From JANMCE01 sp031410595 (GTDB taxonomy: Bacteria > Actinomycetota > Acidimicrobiia > Acidimicrobiales > Ilumatobacteraceae), in the NCBI GenBank assembly GCA_031410595.1, contig JANNZM010000147.1, forward strand, positions 1-39,412: 39,412 nt of DNA, in the 5' to 3' direction. The position numbers were made by a program, and so were the translations under genes. Numbering within the stretch: position 1 is the first letter of the stretch; the number at the start of each line of letters is the position of its first letter. The notes beneath the pieces were generated by a model. The model worked only from the letters and a program-made list of their open reading frames with translations, ran no database searches and was not told the DNA's origin. Below are positions 14,548-21,755 of the stretch, piece by piece.

Positions 14548-15156
14548 ATGACGACCATTCCCGTGTCATCGCTTTGGACCCAAACGACGAGCTCGCTGCA
14601 CCAGCAGCTTGAGTTCAAGGACTTCGCCGAGGCGTGGGCCTACATGAATGCCGTGGCCAGCGAAGCCGAAATACAGGACCACCACCCCAACTGGTCGAAC
14701 GTGTGGAATCAAGTCACCATCGATCTCACCTCGCATGACAAGGGCAACACGGTCACGGATCGAGATCGCCTGCTCGCGGCTGCGGCCGATCAGGCCCTTC
14801 GCCGAGTACTGAAGCCGCGGGCGACCACATGTGCCCACATCTTCACCGAGTACCTGGTGACCGGTCGTTTCGACGACGCCCACGCCATGTTCGACCCGAA
14901 TGTGGCCATGACCGAGGCCGAGTTGCGTGAACACTTCATCCAGATGGACGACACGAGCGATCCGTTCATCGAGTGGGCCGTGGACGATGAGTTCCTCATG
15001 ACCGAGTGGCCCGACCGTACTGACCTGGACGTGCTCCGGGCCTATTGCAGCGTGTCGGGCAAAAGCCGGGTTGAGGCCGTCACCATCCGCGTCGCCATTC
15101 GACCGGGCGTACCCAAGCAGCTGGCCGTGAGCGGCATCGAGTTCGGTCGGCCGTAG
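14548..15156 (+). CDS. pterin-4a-carbinolamine dehydratase domain fused to a SnoaL/DUF4440-like domain
   Basis: This 202-residue protein has an N-terminal half (about 15-85) that matches pterin-4a-carbinolamine dehydratase (DCoH/PhhB). FKDFAEAWAYMNAVASEAE is followed by DHHPNW, the catalytic double-histidine motif, and then NQVTIDLTSHDKGNTVTDRD. The enzyme dehydrates 4a-hydroxytetrahydropterin and can also help molybdenum-cofactor-linked steps. The C-terminal half (about 95-200; YLVTGRFDDAHAMFDPNVAM, then RVAIRPG) resembles a SnoaL-like cone fold of the DUF4440 type. The fusion is less common than the single 100-residue enzyme. The start is fixed by the leaderless promoter. Confidence 0.82.
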   Translation: MTTIPVSSLWTQTTSSLHQQLEFKDFAEAWAYMNAVASEAEIQDHHPNWSNVWNQVTIDLTSHDKGNTVTDRDRLLAAAADQALRRVLKPRATTCAHIFTEYLVTGRFDDAHAMFDPNVAMTEAELREHFIQMDDTSDPFIEWAVDDEFLMTEWPDRTDLDVLRAYCSVSGKSRVEAVTIRVAIRPGVPKQLAVSGIEFGRP

Positions 15157-15219
15157 CCTCCGAGAATCCTTAACAAGATTTCGTGCTGTCCCGCTCGGTT
15201 GGGTCATCACGGTGGGCAA

Positions 15220-15225
15220 TACTGT
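15220..15225 (+). promoter_or_regulatory. -10 box, leaderless promoter of the lipoprotein gene
   Basis: TACTGT, six bases (TCTCCT), then the ATG at 15232. Confidence 0.55.
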
Positions 15226-15231
15226 TCTCCT

Positions 15232-16257
15232 ATGCGTGCCGCGCTGAGTTTGGCGAGCTTTGTGGTGTTTGCAGGCGCTCTTGCGTCTTGTGGATCAACC
15301 GCTCGGCCCAGCGCGGTTCCTCCGCCCGCACCTATCACTACGCAGAGCGTTGCGCCCACCGTTCTCGCAGCTACTTCAGTCCCGACGGCGACAACGACGA
15401 CCGCTGCTCCCGCCGCCACGACATCGGTCGCCGCCACGCCGTCGGCTCCCCCGACGACCACGCCCGGCCCGAATCCGTGCGCCGAGGTCGACTTCAGAAA
15501 CTTCACCTATTACCTGCCCGACTACGAACTGGTCACGGTCCAAGACGGCGTGGGCGCTCGGGGAGCACCGGGCGACAAGTACTACGTCCGGGCCGTGGTG
15601 CGGGCCGTCGCGGTCGGTGACATTGGCGGCCAAGATGCCGACGCTGAAACCGTCGTCTTCATCGACGCGGACACCGGCGGCGACGAGCGGCTGAGCGATG
15701 TGCATGTCCTGAGCTGCTCCCCGACGGCCGTGACCATTATGACGTCGGCCGGAGGCGGCGACCGGGCCTACGGCGGCATTCGATCGATCGCCATCGCGGA
15801 CCACAAGTTGCTTGTCGATCGTTACGCCGATGACAACGGCGTGTGCTGCCCCGGAGCAGCCGCCCGCACCACGTATGTGCTGTCGGGCACGAAACTGGTT
15901 GCCGAGGGAAAACCGGTGGTGCGCAAGCTCACCGTCATGGCAGGCACCGCCGCCGTGCCCCTGGGCTTTTTCAACAACTCCTCCACCGCGCTCATCATGG
16001 GCGAAACCGGCACGGCTCAGCCAGCCGGCTTCACCGCTTTCGCCGGCCAGACGGTGTTACTGAACATCGAGCCAGCCGGACCCGATCAGAGCCCGGTCAC
16101 CATCGAGGTCGTGCAGGGTCCGAAGGTTCTCGGCAGCGCAACATCGGGTACCTCGACCCAGGTGAAGTTGGTGGCCGACGGCTATTACGAGTTGGTAGCG
16201 CGCGCCGCCACGGCCGGAGCCAATGCACGCTTCGATGGTGACGTCACCATCAGCTGA
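15232..16257 (+). CDS. secreted lipoprotein of unknown function
   Basis: This 341-residue protein has a lipoprotein signal (hydrophobic core followed by ALASCGS, Cys at about residue 20) and then a long Pro/Thr/Ala-rich linker (about 22-80). A globular part begins CAEVDFRNFTYYLPDYELV and includes CCPGAAARTTYVLSG. The C-terminal part (about 240-341; PLGFFNNSSTALIMGETGTAQ, then ARFDGDVTIS) resembles beta-sandwich pre-peptidase-like domains found on secreted proteins. The function is unknown. It should be anchored on the outer face of the membrane. Confidence 0.75.
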   Translation: MRAALSLASFVVFAGALASCGSTARPSAVPPPAPITTQSVAPTVLAATSVPTATTTTAAPAATTSVAATPSAPPTTTPGPNPCAEVDFRNFTYYLPDYELVTVQDGVGARGAPGDKYYVRAVVRAVAVGDIGGQDADAETVVFIDADTGGDERLSDVHVLSCSPTAVTIMTSAGGGDRAYGGIRSIAIADHKLLVDRYADDNGVCCPGAAARTTYVLSGTKLVAEGKPVVRKLTVMAGTAAVPLGFFNNSSTALIMGETGTAQPAGFTAFAGQTVLLNIEPAGPDQSPVTIEVVQGPKVLGSATSGTSTQVKLVADGYYELVARAATAGANARFDGDVTIS

Positions 16258-16349
16258 GGCTCTTCAGCACGCTGCTCACACGGTGACCGAGCCGGCTGGG
16301 TCGTCACCCGCCAAACGAGACTCCTCTCGACAGCGCTCACAAATGTGGC

Positions 16350-16355
16350 TAGAAT
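16350..16355 (+). promoter_or_regulatory. -10 box, leaderless promoter of the toxin-antitoxin pair
   Basis: TAGAAT, seven bases, then the ATG at 16363. An antitoxin of this type usually binds its own promoter, but no clear palindrome was seen here. Confidence 0.5.
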
Positions 16356-16362
16356 TCTGTAC

Positions 16363-16626
16363 ATGAAGTCAGTCACGCTTGCTGAGGCCCGACAGTCGTT
16401 GAGCGCGCTCATCAACGAGGTCGAGACCTTCGATGAACATGTGCTGATAACGAAGAACGGACGACCCACGGCGGTCATCATTTCCGCTGACGAGTGGGAA
16501 GCCATTGAGGACACAGCGTTTTGGCGCTCCGTTCCCGACATCGGCAACGACGTTGCAACTGCCCGAGGTGAACGTGGGATTCCCATCGATGAGTACCTTG
16601 CCTTGCGCACCACGAAACCCCGTTGA
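16363..16626 (+). CDS. Phd/RelB-type antitoxin
   Basis: This 87-residue protein of the Phd/YefM/RelB group has the typical N-terminus TLAEARQSLSALINEVE, the LITKNGRPTAVIISADEWEAIEDT strand-helix core and a flexible C-terminal tail that would wrap the toxin. It probably represses its own promoter and neutralises the RelE-like toxin encoded immediately downstream with a four-base overlap. A longer in-frame start at GTG 16345 would overlap the -10 box, so ATG 16363 is chosen. Confidence 0.9.
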   Translation: MKSVTLAEARQSLSALINEVETFDEHVLITKNGRPTAVIISADEWEAIEDTAFWRSVPDIGNDVATARGERGIPIDEYLALRTTKPR

Positions 16627-16883
16627 CCTACCGCGTCGAGATTCGTTCTCCAGCTCAACGCAATCTGAACAAGTTGCCAGCCAAGGCGTTTGACGCAGTG
16701 ATGGCCTTCATTGCCGGTCCCCTGGCGGAGAACCCGCAACGCGTCGGCAAGCCGTTGCGCCACGAGTTCGCGGGCACGTATTCCGCACGAGTCGGCCCGT
16801 ACCGAATCCTTTACGAGATCGACGATGTCGTACGTATCGTGGCCGTCATTCGAATAGCGCATCGTGCTGAGGTGTATGACTGA
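16623..16883 (+). CDS. RelE/ParE-superfamily toxin
   Basis: This 86-residue toxin has the RelE fold signature: YRVEIRSPAQRNLNKLP, PLRHEFAGTYSARVGPYRILYEIDD, and the C-terminal RIAHRAEVYD with the conserved His-Arg and Tyr. RelE-type toxins cleave mRNA at the ribosome; ParE relatives act on gyrase. The R/H/Y pattern favours RelE. The start is TTG, overlapping the antitoxin stop (TTGA), so translation is coupled. The pair is complete, with no damage visible. Confidence 0.9.
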   Translation: MTYRVEIRSPAQRNLNKLPAKAFDAVMAFIAGPLAENPQRVGKPLRHEFAGTYSARVGPYRILYEIDDVVRIVAVIRIAHRAEVYD

Positions 16884-16951
16884 ACTGCATGTAGCGCAGT
16901 AACGTTCGCGCATTGGCCCCTCGATTCGCTCGGTCTGGCACGGCCGATGGG

Positions 16952-16989
16952 CCTATTGCGCGAATCAATTCACGTATCGCGCGAATAGG
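16952..16989. terminator. inverted repeat between convergent genes, possible bidirectional terminator
   Basis: CCTATT-GCGCG (16952-16962) pairs with CGCGC-G-AATAGG (16978-16989), with one bulged G. The right arm lies within the last codons of the DUF418-like gene. It contains two copies of GCGCGAAT, a word that recurs in the convergent gap at 19787-19890. Confidence 0.5.
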
Positions 16990-18118
16990 TTCGTCCACCG
17001 GCTCGGCGTACCAGCAATTCGAGCGGCCCGTGCGCGAAGCGGGAAAGCCAGAACGCGCATGCGCCAACACAAACCAGGAAGCCGACGAACGTGAAAGCGG
17101 TCTCCTGAGCCTGGGAAAATCCCCACGGCCAATGCTTCAGGGGCCATCGGTAGAGCGCAACCTGGAACACATACAGACTCAACGCGAGTTGCCCGACTCG
17201 AGCGAGCGGCAGCACCACCCGGCGAGCACGATCACCAACAACGAGCGAGCCACCAATGACTGCCATAGCCAGACCACCCGAGCCGACCATCCACGCCGGC
17301 ATCTCGGAGTGGCCGTGAGCATCGAGGAGCTCCCACCAGAGTGATGGCTCGTCGGGCAAGACGTCGGTTTGAACAACCGAACGATCGACGCTGACGCGGT
17401 GCGATTCGGTCGACCAGCCCGAGCCGTATCCGACGACGGCCATCACCAGACCAACGACCATGAGGCCGGTTCGGAGCCGTCGCAGAGAAAGATCTTGGCG
17501 GCCGATCCACATGCCGATCAAGACAAACGCGAAGTTGGGGAAGAAGGCGTATACGCCGGTAAAGAACAGCTCCGACAACAACACATGCGGTTGCCTCAGC
17601 AGTGGGACCGCACCCCATCCCGACGCGGTGTCACTCACCCTTGCGAACGCGACCGGGAGATGGTCGTTGAGGTGCAGCGTGGTGACTGCTCCGGTGATCA
17701 CGACGGCTACGGCCGTGATGAGCAACCAACGATTCGGCAGCCGACGGGCGACCAGCGCAACCACGAAGAACAGCGCGTAGAACTGGAGGATCACGGCGAT
17801 CGGCGTGGTGTATTCGAACGTCAGACCGATAAGGAGAAGGACTACGGCCCGCCCGATCACTTCGCGATTCGGTCGCGGTGACCTTCGCAACAACAGCACG
17901 AATCCGGCACCGCTCAACATGACGAACAGCGGCATCGCACGGCCGTCAGTGAATCGGGCGATGTGGGTGGTCCAGCCCGTTGCCTCATCGAGACCGCTCG
18001 TTGCGAAGTGGGCAAAGAGCATGCCGAGGACGGCAACGGCACGAGCTACATCGAGACCGAGTTGTCTGGTGGCGGGGGCGACGGCGGCCGGACGCTCCGT
18101 GGTCTGCACCAGGTCCAT
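16970..18118 (-). CDS. DUF418/acyltransferase-3-like multi-span membrane protein
   Basis: This 382-residue integral membrane protein has about ten hydrophobic helices. The N-terminus QLGLDVARAVAVLGMLFAHF and the motif RFTDGRAMPLFVMLSGAGFVLLL are typical of the YeiB/DUF418 and heparan-acetyltransferase-like membrane acyltransferase group. The C-terminal LARVGQLALSLYVFQVALY also fits. The substrate is unknown. The ATG at 18118 lies exactly six bases after TAGCGT, so the gene has its own leaderless promoter overlapping the stop of the upstream regulator gene. The two may also be partly co-transcribed. Confidence 0.8.
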   Translation of the reverse strand: MDLVQTTERPAAVAPATRQLGLDVARAVAVLGMLFAHFATSGLDEATGWTTHIARFTDGRAMPLFVMLSGAGFVLLLRRSPRPNREVIGRAVVLLLIGLTFEYTTPIAVILQFYALFFVVALVARRLPNRWLLITAVAVVITGAVTTLHLNDHLPVAFARVSDTASGWGAVPLLRQPHVLLSELFFTGVYAFFPNFAFVLIGMWIGRQDLSLRRLRTGLMVVGLVMAVVGYGSGWSTESHRVSVDRSVVQTDVLPDEPSLWWELLDAHGHSEMPAWMVGSGGLAMAVIGGSLVVGDRARRVVLPLARVGQLALSLYVFQVALYRWPLKHWPWGFSQAQETAFTFVGFLVCVGACAFWLSRFAHGPLELLVRRAGGRTYSRDT

Positions 18119-18124
18119 TGCGCC

Positions 18125-18130
18125 ACGCTA
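18125..18130 (-). promoter_or_regulatory. -10 box, leaderless promoter of the DUF418-like gene
   Basis: TAGCGT on the minus strand, six bases (GGCGCA), then the ATG at 18118. The TAG is also the stop codon of the WYL regulator. Confidence 0.5.
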
Positions 18131-19108
18131 AACCTCAACGGCCATTGCGTGGTCGCGCTCGTATTCATCCACAAGCTCGCGTCCTATTGCCGACAGCGCC
18201 GCGCGCACTTCGTCGGGTGAGTCGATAACTATGAAGCCACTCAGTCCGGCCAGATCCGCGGCCAGCACGCGCGCCGACGGGCCAACGATTTCCACCAGTT
18301 GGAAACCGGCCGGTCCCCGCGGTCCGAGGCGAACTCGGTCACCGAAGAGAGCGCGCAGTAACGGCAGCTTGCCTGGCAGCGCTCGACCGGTGGCGGACAC
18401 GGTTTGCATCGTGTCCTCGATTGCGGCGGTGACATCACGCCACGCCGAGGCGAGGTCGAAGTCAGGCGGCCGAACGACCGGATTGCCCGTACCCTCAGCC
18501 GAACGGACACGACTCAGCCGAAACGTTCGCAAGCCTGCCGCGGTGTCAGCCACCAGGTACCAGATCGAGCCCTTCGACGCGAGACCAAGTGGATGGACCG
18601 TGCGGGTGGTGGCGTGACCAGCGCGGTCGGCATACCCCAACTCAAGTTGTTCGCCTTCGATCACCGCCTGCTCGATACGGTCGAGGAACGGAGGCCGGAC
18701 ATGTGGCGCGGCTGCGCTGCTGTTGCGCCACGTTCCCGACTCGATCAGCACCGCGTTGCTCGCTGCTTCAGCCTCGCGTCGCATCGGTTCGGGCATTGCC
18801 TGCAACAGCTTGCGCACGGCGATCTTCACCGCCGGGGACGCGGCTGCAGCCGGTCCGGCCACAAGGAACAGCGCCCGAGCCTCGGGAGCGGTCAAACCGG
18901 TCAGGTCAGTCTTCGATCCGCCCATCAACTCCCATCCGCCGTTGCGACCTTGGCGGGAGTACAGCGGCACACCAGCTACCGCCAGTGCGTCGAGGTCACG
19001 ACGGGCGGTGCGCTCGGAAATCTCCAGTTCGTCAGCTACCTCAGCAGCAGTGACACGTCCGCGGGCCTGCAACAGCAGCAGGACGCTGAGCAATCGGTCG
19101 GCACGCAT
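18128..19108 (-). CDS. WYL-domain transcriptional regulator (YafY/DeoR-like helix-turn-helix)
   Basis: This 326-residue regulator has an N-terminal HTH (RLLSVLLLLQARGRVTAAEVADELEISERTARRDLDAL, residues 4-41), then a WYL ligand-binding domain (about 140-210; TRTVHPLGLASKGSIWYLVADT) and a C-terminal WCX extension. Such proteins sense small ligands or nucleotides. It is transcribed divergently from the TIGR03086 gene across a perfect palindrome that overlaps both promoter regions, so it very likely controls itself and that gene. The ATG at 19108 follows TACTGT by seven bases, and AGGA also lies near the start, so leaderless or leadered initiation is possible. Confidence 0.88.
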   Translation of the reverse strand: MRADRLLSVLLLLQARGRVTAAEVADELEISERTARRDLDALAVAGVPLYSRQGRNGGWELMGGSKTDLTGLTAPEARALFLVAGPAAAASPAVKIAVRKLLQAMPEPMRREAEAASNAVLIESGTWRNSSAAAPHVRPPFLDRIEQAVIEGEQLELGYADRAGHATTRTVHPLGLASKGSIWYLVADTAAGLRTFRLSRVRSAEGTGNPVVRPPDFDLASAWRDVTAAIEDTMQTVSATGRALPGKLPLLRALFGDRVRLGPRGPAGFQLVEIVGPSARVLAADLAGLSGFIVIDSPDEVRAALSAIGRELVDEYERDHAMAVEV

Positions 19109-19115
19109 ATTTCCT

Positions 19116-19121
19116 ACAGTA
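19116..19121 (-). promoter_or_regulatory. -10 box of the WYL regulator gene
   Basis: TACTGT on the minus strand, seven bases, then the ATG at 19108. It lies five bases from the palindromic operator. Confidence 0.5.
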
Positions 19122-19126
19122 CTTTC

Positions 19127-19153
19127 TAAACCGGTCAGAAGATGACCGGTTTA
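19127..19153. promoter_or_regulatory. palindromic operator in a divergent promoter
   Basis: TAAACCGGTCA (19127-19137), a five-base spacer GAAGA, then TGACCGGTTTA (19143-19153). The arms are perfect complements over 11 bases. The site fills the -35 regions of both divergent promoters, between the -10 boxes at 19116-19121 and 19160-19165. It is the likely binding site of the WYL regulator, which is inferred from position. Confidence 0.8.
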
Positions 19154-19159
19154 GGTTGC

Positions 19160-19165
19160 CAGAAT
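19160..19165 (+). promoter_or_regulatory. -10 box, leaderless promoter of the TIGR03086 gene
   Basis: CAGAAT, six bases (GATGGC), then the ATG at 19172. It lies six bases past the operator. Confidence 0.45.
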
Positions 19166-19171
19166 GATGGC

Positions 19172-19750
19172 ATGACAACCCAACAAGATCCCCGTCCCCT
19201 CCTCCTCCGATCCCTCGCGATCGCCACCTCAATTGTGGGTGGCGTACGACCCGACCAGCACAGCCATCCCACCCCGTGCGACGAGTACAACGTGCAGGAG
19301 CTGCTCGGACACATGGTGGCCGTGCTGGAGCGGCTCGTCGTCATCGGCTCGCTTGGTGACCCCAACGAGACCACCCGAATGGTGGACCTGAACGACAAGT
19401 CAACGCTGACCGAATGGTTCACCCGCGCCGGCAAGGTAGCTGATGTGTGGAGCAACCCAGGGCTGCTTGGCACCATTGTCACACTGCCGTTCGCCAAGCT
19501 GCCCGGAGCAGCCGCCATGGCGATCTACTGCAGCGAACTCACCGTCCACGGTTGGGATCTCGCCCAAGCAACCCATCAGAACGTTCAGTGGGATGACGAC
19601 GTGTGCCGCCTCAGCATGGGTGCCATGCAGATGGCACTACCTCCCGATCTTCCCCGTGACGCGGAGCTACCGTTCGGCGCGCTGGTACACGTAAGCAGCG
19701 AAGCTCCCCTCATCGACCAGCTTGTCGCCTGGACCGGCCGTACGCCGTAG
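19172..19750 (+). CDS. TIGR03086-family metal-binding protein (mycothiol-dependent DinB-like)
   Basis: This 192-residue protein is of the TIGR03086 group, related to mycothiol-dependent maleylpyruvate isomerases and DinB-like four-helix proteins. The N-terminal part has the family motif PTPCDEYNVQELLGHMVAVLERL, with the histidine expected to bind metal. A second metal-site segment is ELTVHGWDLAQATHQ. The exact reaction is unknown; transfer of mycothiol to a xenobiotic is a family-level guess. Control by the divergent WYL regulator is likely. The in-frame ATG at 19142 lies inside the operator and is rejected in favour of 19172. Confidence 0.83.
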   Translation: MTTQQDPRPLLLRSLAIATSIVGGVRPDQHSHPTPCDEYNVQELLGHMVAVLERLVVIGSLGDPNETTRMVDLNDKSTLTEWFTRAGKVADVWSNPGLLGTIVTLPFAKLPGAAAMAIYCSELTVHGWDLAQATHQNVQWDDDVCRLSMGAMQMALPPDLPRDAELPFGALVHVSSEAPLIDQLVAWTGRTP

Positions 19751-19786
19751 TCGGCACAGCCCCTCGCCCGCCTGACGCCGTCGCCA

Positions 19787-19890
19787 TTCGCGCGATCGGT
19801 CAATCCGATTCGCGCACTACGCCGATTGAGCGCTCCGGAAGGTCCGGGCCGAGCACGAAACGCGCGAATCGAACCGGGCAAACGCGCGAA
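19787..19890. repeat. cluster of TTCGCGCG/CGCGCGAA words in a convergent gap
   Basis: TTCGCGCG at 19787-19794 and TTCGCGCA at 19809-19816 are followed by the reverse-complement word CGCGCGAA at 19861-19868 and 19883-19890. GATTCGCGC (19807-19815) and GCGCGAATC (19862-19870) form a perfect nine-base inverted repeat. The gap lies between convergent genes and could act as a two-way terminator. It is otherwise gene-free (19751-19927). Confidence 0.5.
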
Positions 19891-19927
19891 ACGGATCGCT
19901 TGCGCAAGGCACTGCGCTAGCGCCCAA

Positions 19928-21130
19928 TCAGGGGGCGATGGACAGGATCTGGTCGTCGTTGGGTTTCGGTTCACCTCGGCCGTCGCGGTTACTGGTAGTG
20001 ATCCAGAGTGCTCCGTTCGGCGTCGTGATCACGGCTCGCAGTCGACCGAAGGCGTCTTGGAAAAGGGCCTCTGGCTTTCCCGCTCCTGCTGCGGTGACGG
20101 GTATGCGCCAGAGTCGCTTGCCCTTGAGCGCCGCCATGTAGAGGTCACCCTTCCAGTAGGCAAGGCCGCTGGGTGAAGCATCAGAGGTGGACCAGGTCAC
20201 TGACGGGTTGGTCATGCCGTCCTTGTCGCAGATGCCTTCGCAGTCGGGCCAGCCGTAGTTGCGGCCTGGTTCGATCAGGTTGAGCTCGTCAGTGGTGTTT
20301 TGCCCGAACTCACTTGCCCATAGTCGGCCCTGGTCGTCCCACGCCAGACCCTGCACATTGCGGTGACCCTTGGAGTACACCGCCGAGATCGAGTTCGGAT
20401 TGCTGGTCGGAATGGTGCCATCCGGATTCAGCCGCAGGATCTTTCCGGCCAAGCTCTCGCCGTCCTGCGCAAGTTCCTTCTTGCCAGCGTCTCCCGTCGT
20501 TGCGTAAAGCAAACCATCCGGACCGAAGGCAAGGCGCCCGCCGTCGTGATTGGAGGCTTTCGGGATACCGTCGAGCAGGACTTGTTCTGGACTGTTGTCG
20601 AGGCGAAATCGGGTGATGCGATTGTCGGTTTCGGTGGTGTAGTAGGCGTAAACGTATCCGTCGCTTGCGAACTTCGGTGAGACCGCAATGCCGAGCAAAC
20701 CGCCCTCGCCCGTCGAACGAGCGTCGGCCATCTTTCGTCGCTCGACGGTCTGTCCGTCTGCTTTCAGCTCAAGAATGCGAGTTGAATCCCGCTCCGTCAC
20801 CAGCGGCGTACCATCGGGTAGGAACGCGATGCTCCACGGGACCTCCAGCCCGGACGCCACGACCGTGGCGGACGGCGAAGGGGGCTGGGTTGACGACAAC
20901 CCAGCCACTGCTGACGTGGTTGCCTCGGCCACTGTGGACGAAGAAGGGTTCGACGTTGAGACCGAGGTTGGCGGAACCGTCACCAGAGAGGTGGTGGAAG
21001 GCGCTGCTCTTCCATCGGCCCCACAACCTGCAGCGATGGCAGTGACAACCACGGCCAGGGCTACCGGCCACGAGCGCCGGGGCGACGCCGTCATCGTCCG
21101 CCGGAGTGCACTCCCACAACGCTCCGGCAT
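19928..21130 (-). CDS. PQQ-dependent sugar dehydrogenase-like lipoprotein (GSDH/YliI family)
   Basis: This 400-residue secreted beta-propeller protein has an N-terminal signal with a lipobox (VTAIAAGCGADG) and then a Ser/Thr-rich linker. The glucose/sorbosone dehydrogenase domain includes GLEVPWSIAFLPDGTPLVTER, EGGLLGIAVSPKF, NHDGGRLAFGPDGLLYATTGD, GHRNVQGLAWD and EPGRNYGWPDCEG. Such enzymes oxidise sugars using PQQ and calcium, though many family members have unknown substrates. The ATG at 21130 follows TACGGT by seven bases and gives a longer basic n-region; ATG 21094 is the alternative start nearer the signal core. No PQQ biosynthesis genes are nearby. Confidence 0.88.
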   Translation of the reverse strand: MPERCGSALRRTMTASPRRSWPVALAVVVTAIAAGCGADGRAAPSTTSLVTVPPTSVSTSNPSSSTVAEATTSAVAGLSSTQPPSPSATVVASGLEVPWSIAFLPDGTPLVTERDSTRILELKADGQTVERRKMADARSTGEGGLLGIAVSPKFASDGYVYAYYTTETDNRITRFRLDNSPEQVLLDGIPKASNHDGGRLAFGPDGLLYATTGDAGKKELAQDGESLAGKILRLNPDGTIPTSNPNSISAVYSKGHRNVQGLAWDDQGRLWASEFGQNTTDELNLIEPGRNYGWPDCEGICDKDGMTNPSVTWSTSDASPSGLAYWKGDLYMAALKGKRLWRIPVTAAGAGKPEALFQDAFGRLRAVITTPNGALWITTSNRDGRGEPKPNDDQILSIAP

Positions 21131-21137
21131 CGACTGG

Positions 21138-21143
21138 ACCGTA
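21138..21143 (-). promoter_or_regulatory. -10 box, probable leaderless promoter of the sugar dehydrogenase gene
   Basis: TACGGT on the minus strand, seven bases, then the ATG at 21130. Confidence 0.4.
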
Positions 21144-21241
21144 GCAAAAGCCATCCTTCGGCGTCGTGCACGCGGACCAATGGCACTGGGTACACGCATG
21201 CCCGGGAGAGATGGTGGAGGTGAGCCCTAAAGGAGTTCACA

Positions 21242-21700
21242 ATGATGACGACAGCAGCGAGGCACGCCAGGCAGCACTCGGTAGCAACCGTCGCCGGAGT
21301 TGCGGCGTTGCTTTTGACCGCAGCAGGATGCGGGAGCAGTTCATCGCAGACAACGAAGGTCACGCAGTCCGAATGGGTTTTTACCGCCGATCCCGCGACC
21401 GCGAAGGCGGGCAAGGTGACGATCTCAGCCAAGAACCTCGGTGGCTTTGAGCATGAGGTTGTCTTGGTGAAGGCAGCCGATCCGAAGGAACTCCCAACGA
21501 AGGCTGACGGCACCGTTGATGAGGAGAAGATCACCGAGGCGCAAAAGGTCGGCGAGGTCGAGCACATCGCCCCGAACTCCAGCAAGAAGAACACGTTCAC
21601 GCTTGAGGCTGGCAAGTACGTGATGTTCTGCAATCTCGTGGAGAAAGACGGCACGAGCCACTTCGCCAAAGGAATGTCTGGCACCTTCACCGTCACGTGA
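21242..21700 (+). CDS. cupredoxin-like lipoprotein (type 1 copper site)
   Basis: This 152-residue exported protein has a signal peptide with lipobox LTAAGC (Cys30) and one cupredoxin domain. The four type 1 copper ligands can be placed: H71 (GFEHEVV), C130 (YVMFCNLV), H140 (GTSHFAKG) and M145 (KGMSG). It is probably a small membrane-anchored electron carrier or copper protein. AGGAG lies just before the start. A GGGTAC at 21188-21193 lacks a matching -35 and was not called a stress promoter. It diverges from the sugar dehydrogenase gene, so pairing as electron acceptor is possible but unproven. Confidence 0.88.
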   Translation: MMTTAARHARQHSVATVAGVAALLLTAAGCGSSSSQTTKVTQSEWVFTADPATAKAGKVTISAKNLGGFEHEVVLVKAADPKELPTKADGTVDEEKITEAQKVGEVEHIAPNSSKKNTFTLEAGKYVMFCNLVEKDGTSHFAKGMSGTFTVT

Positions 21701-21755
21701 GATTTCCACGCGACGTCGCGGCGCGCCGGAGCCGATCATTATTCTGTACTTGTGG

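Noticed and set aside
21188..21193. GGGTAC upstream of the cupredoxin gene as a stress promoter
   Set aside because: No GNNT box lies 14-17 bases upstream, and the gene has a normal ribosome site.
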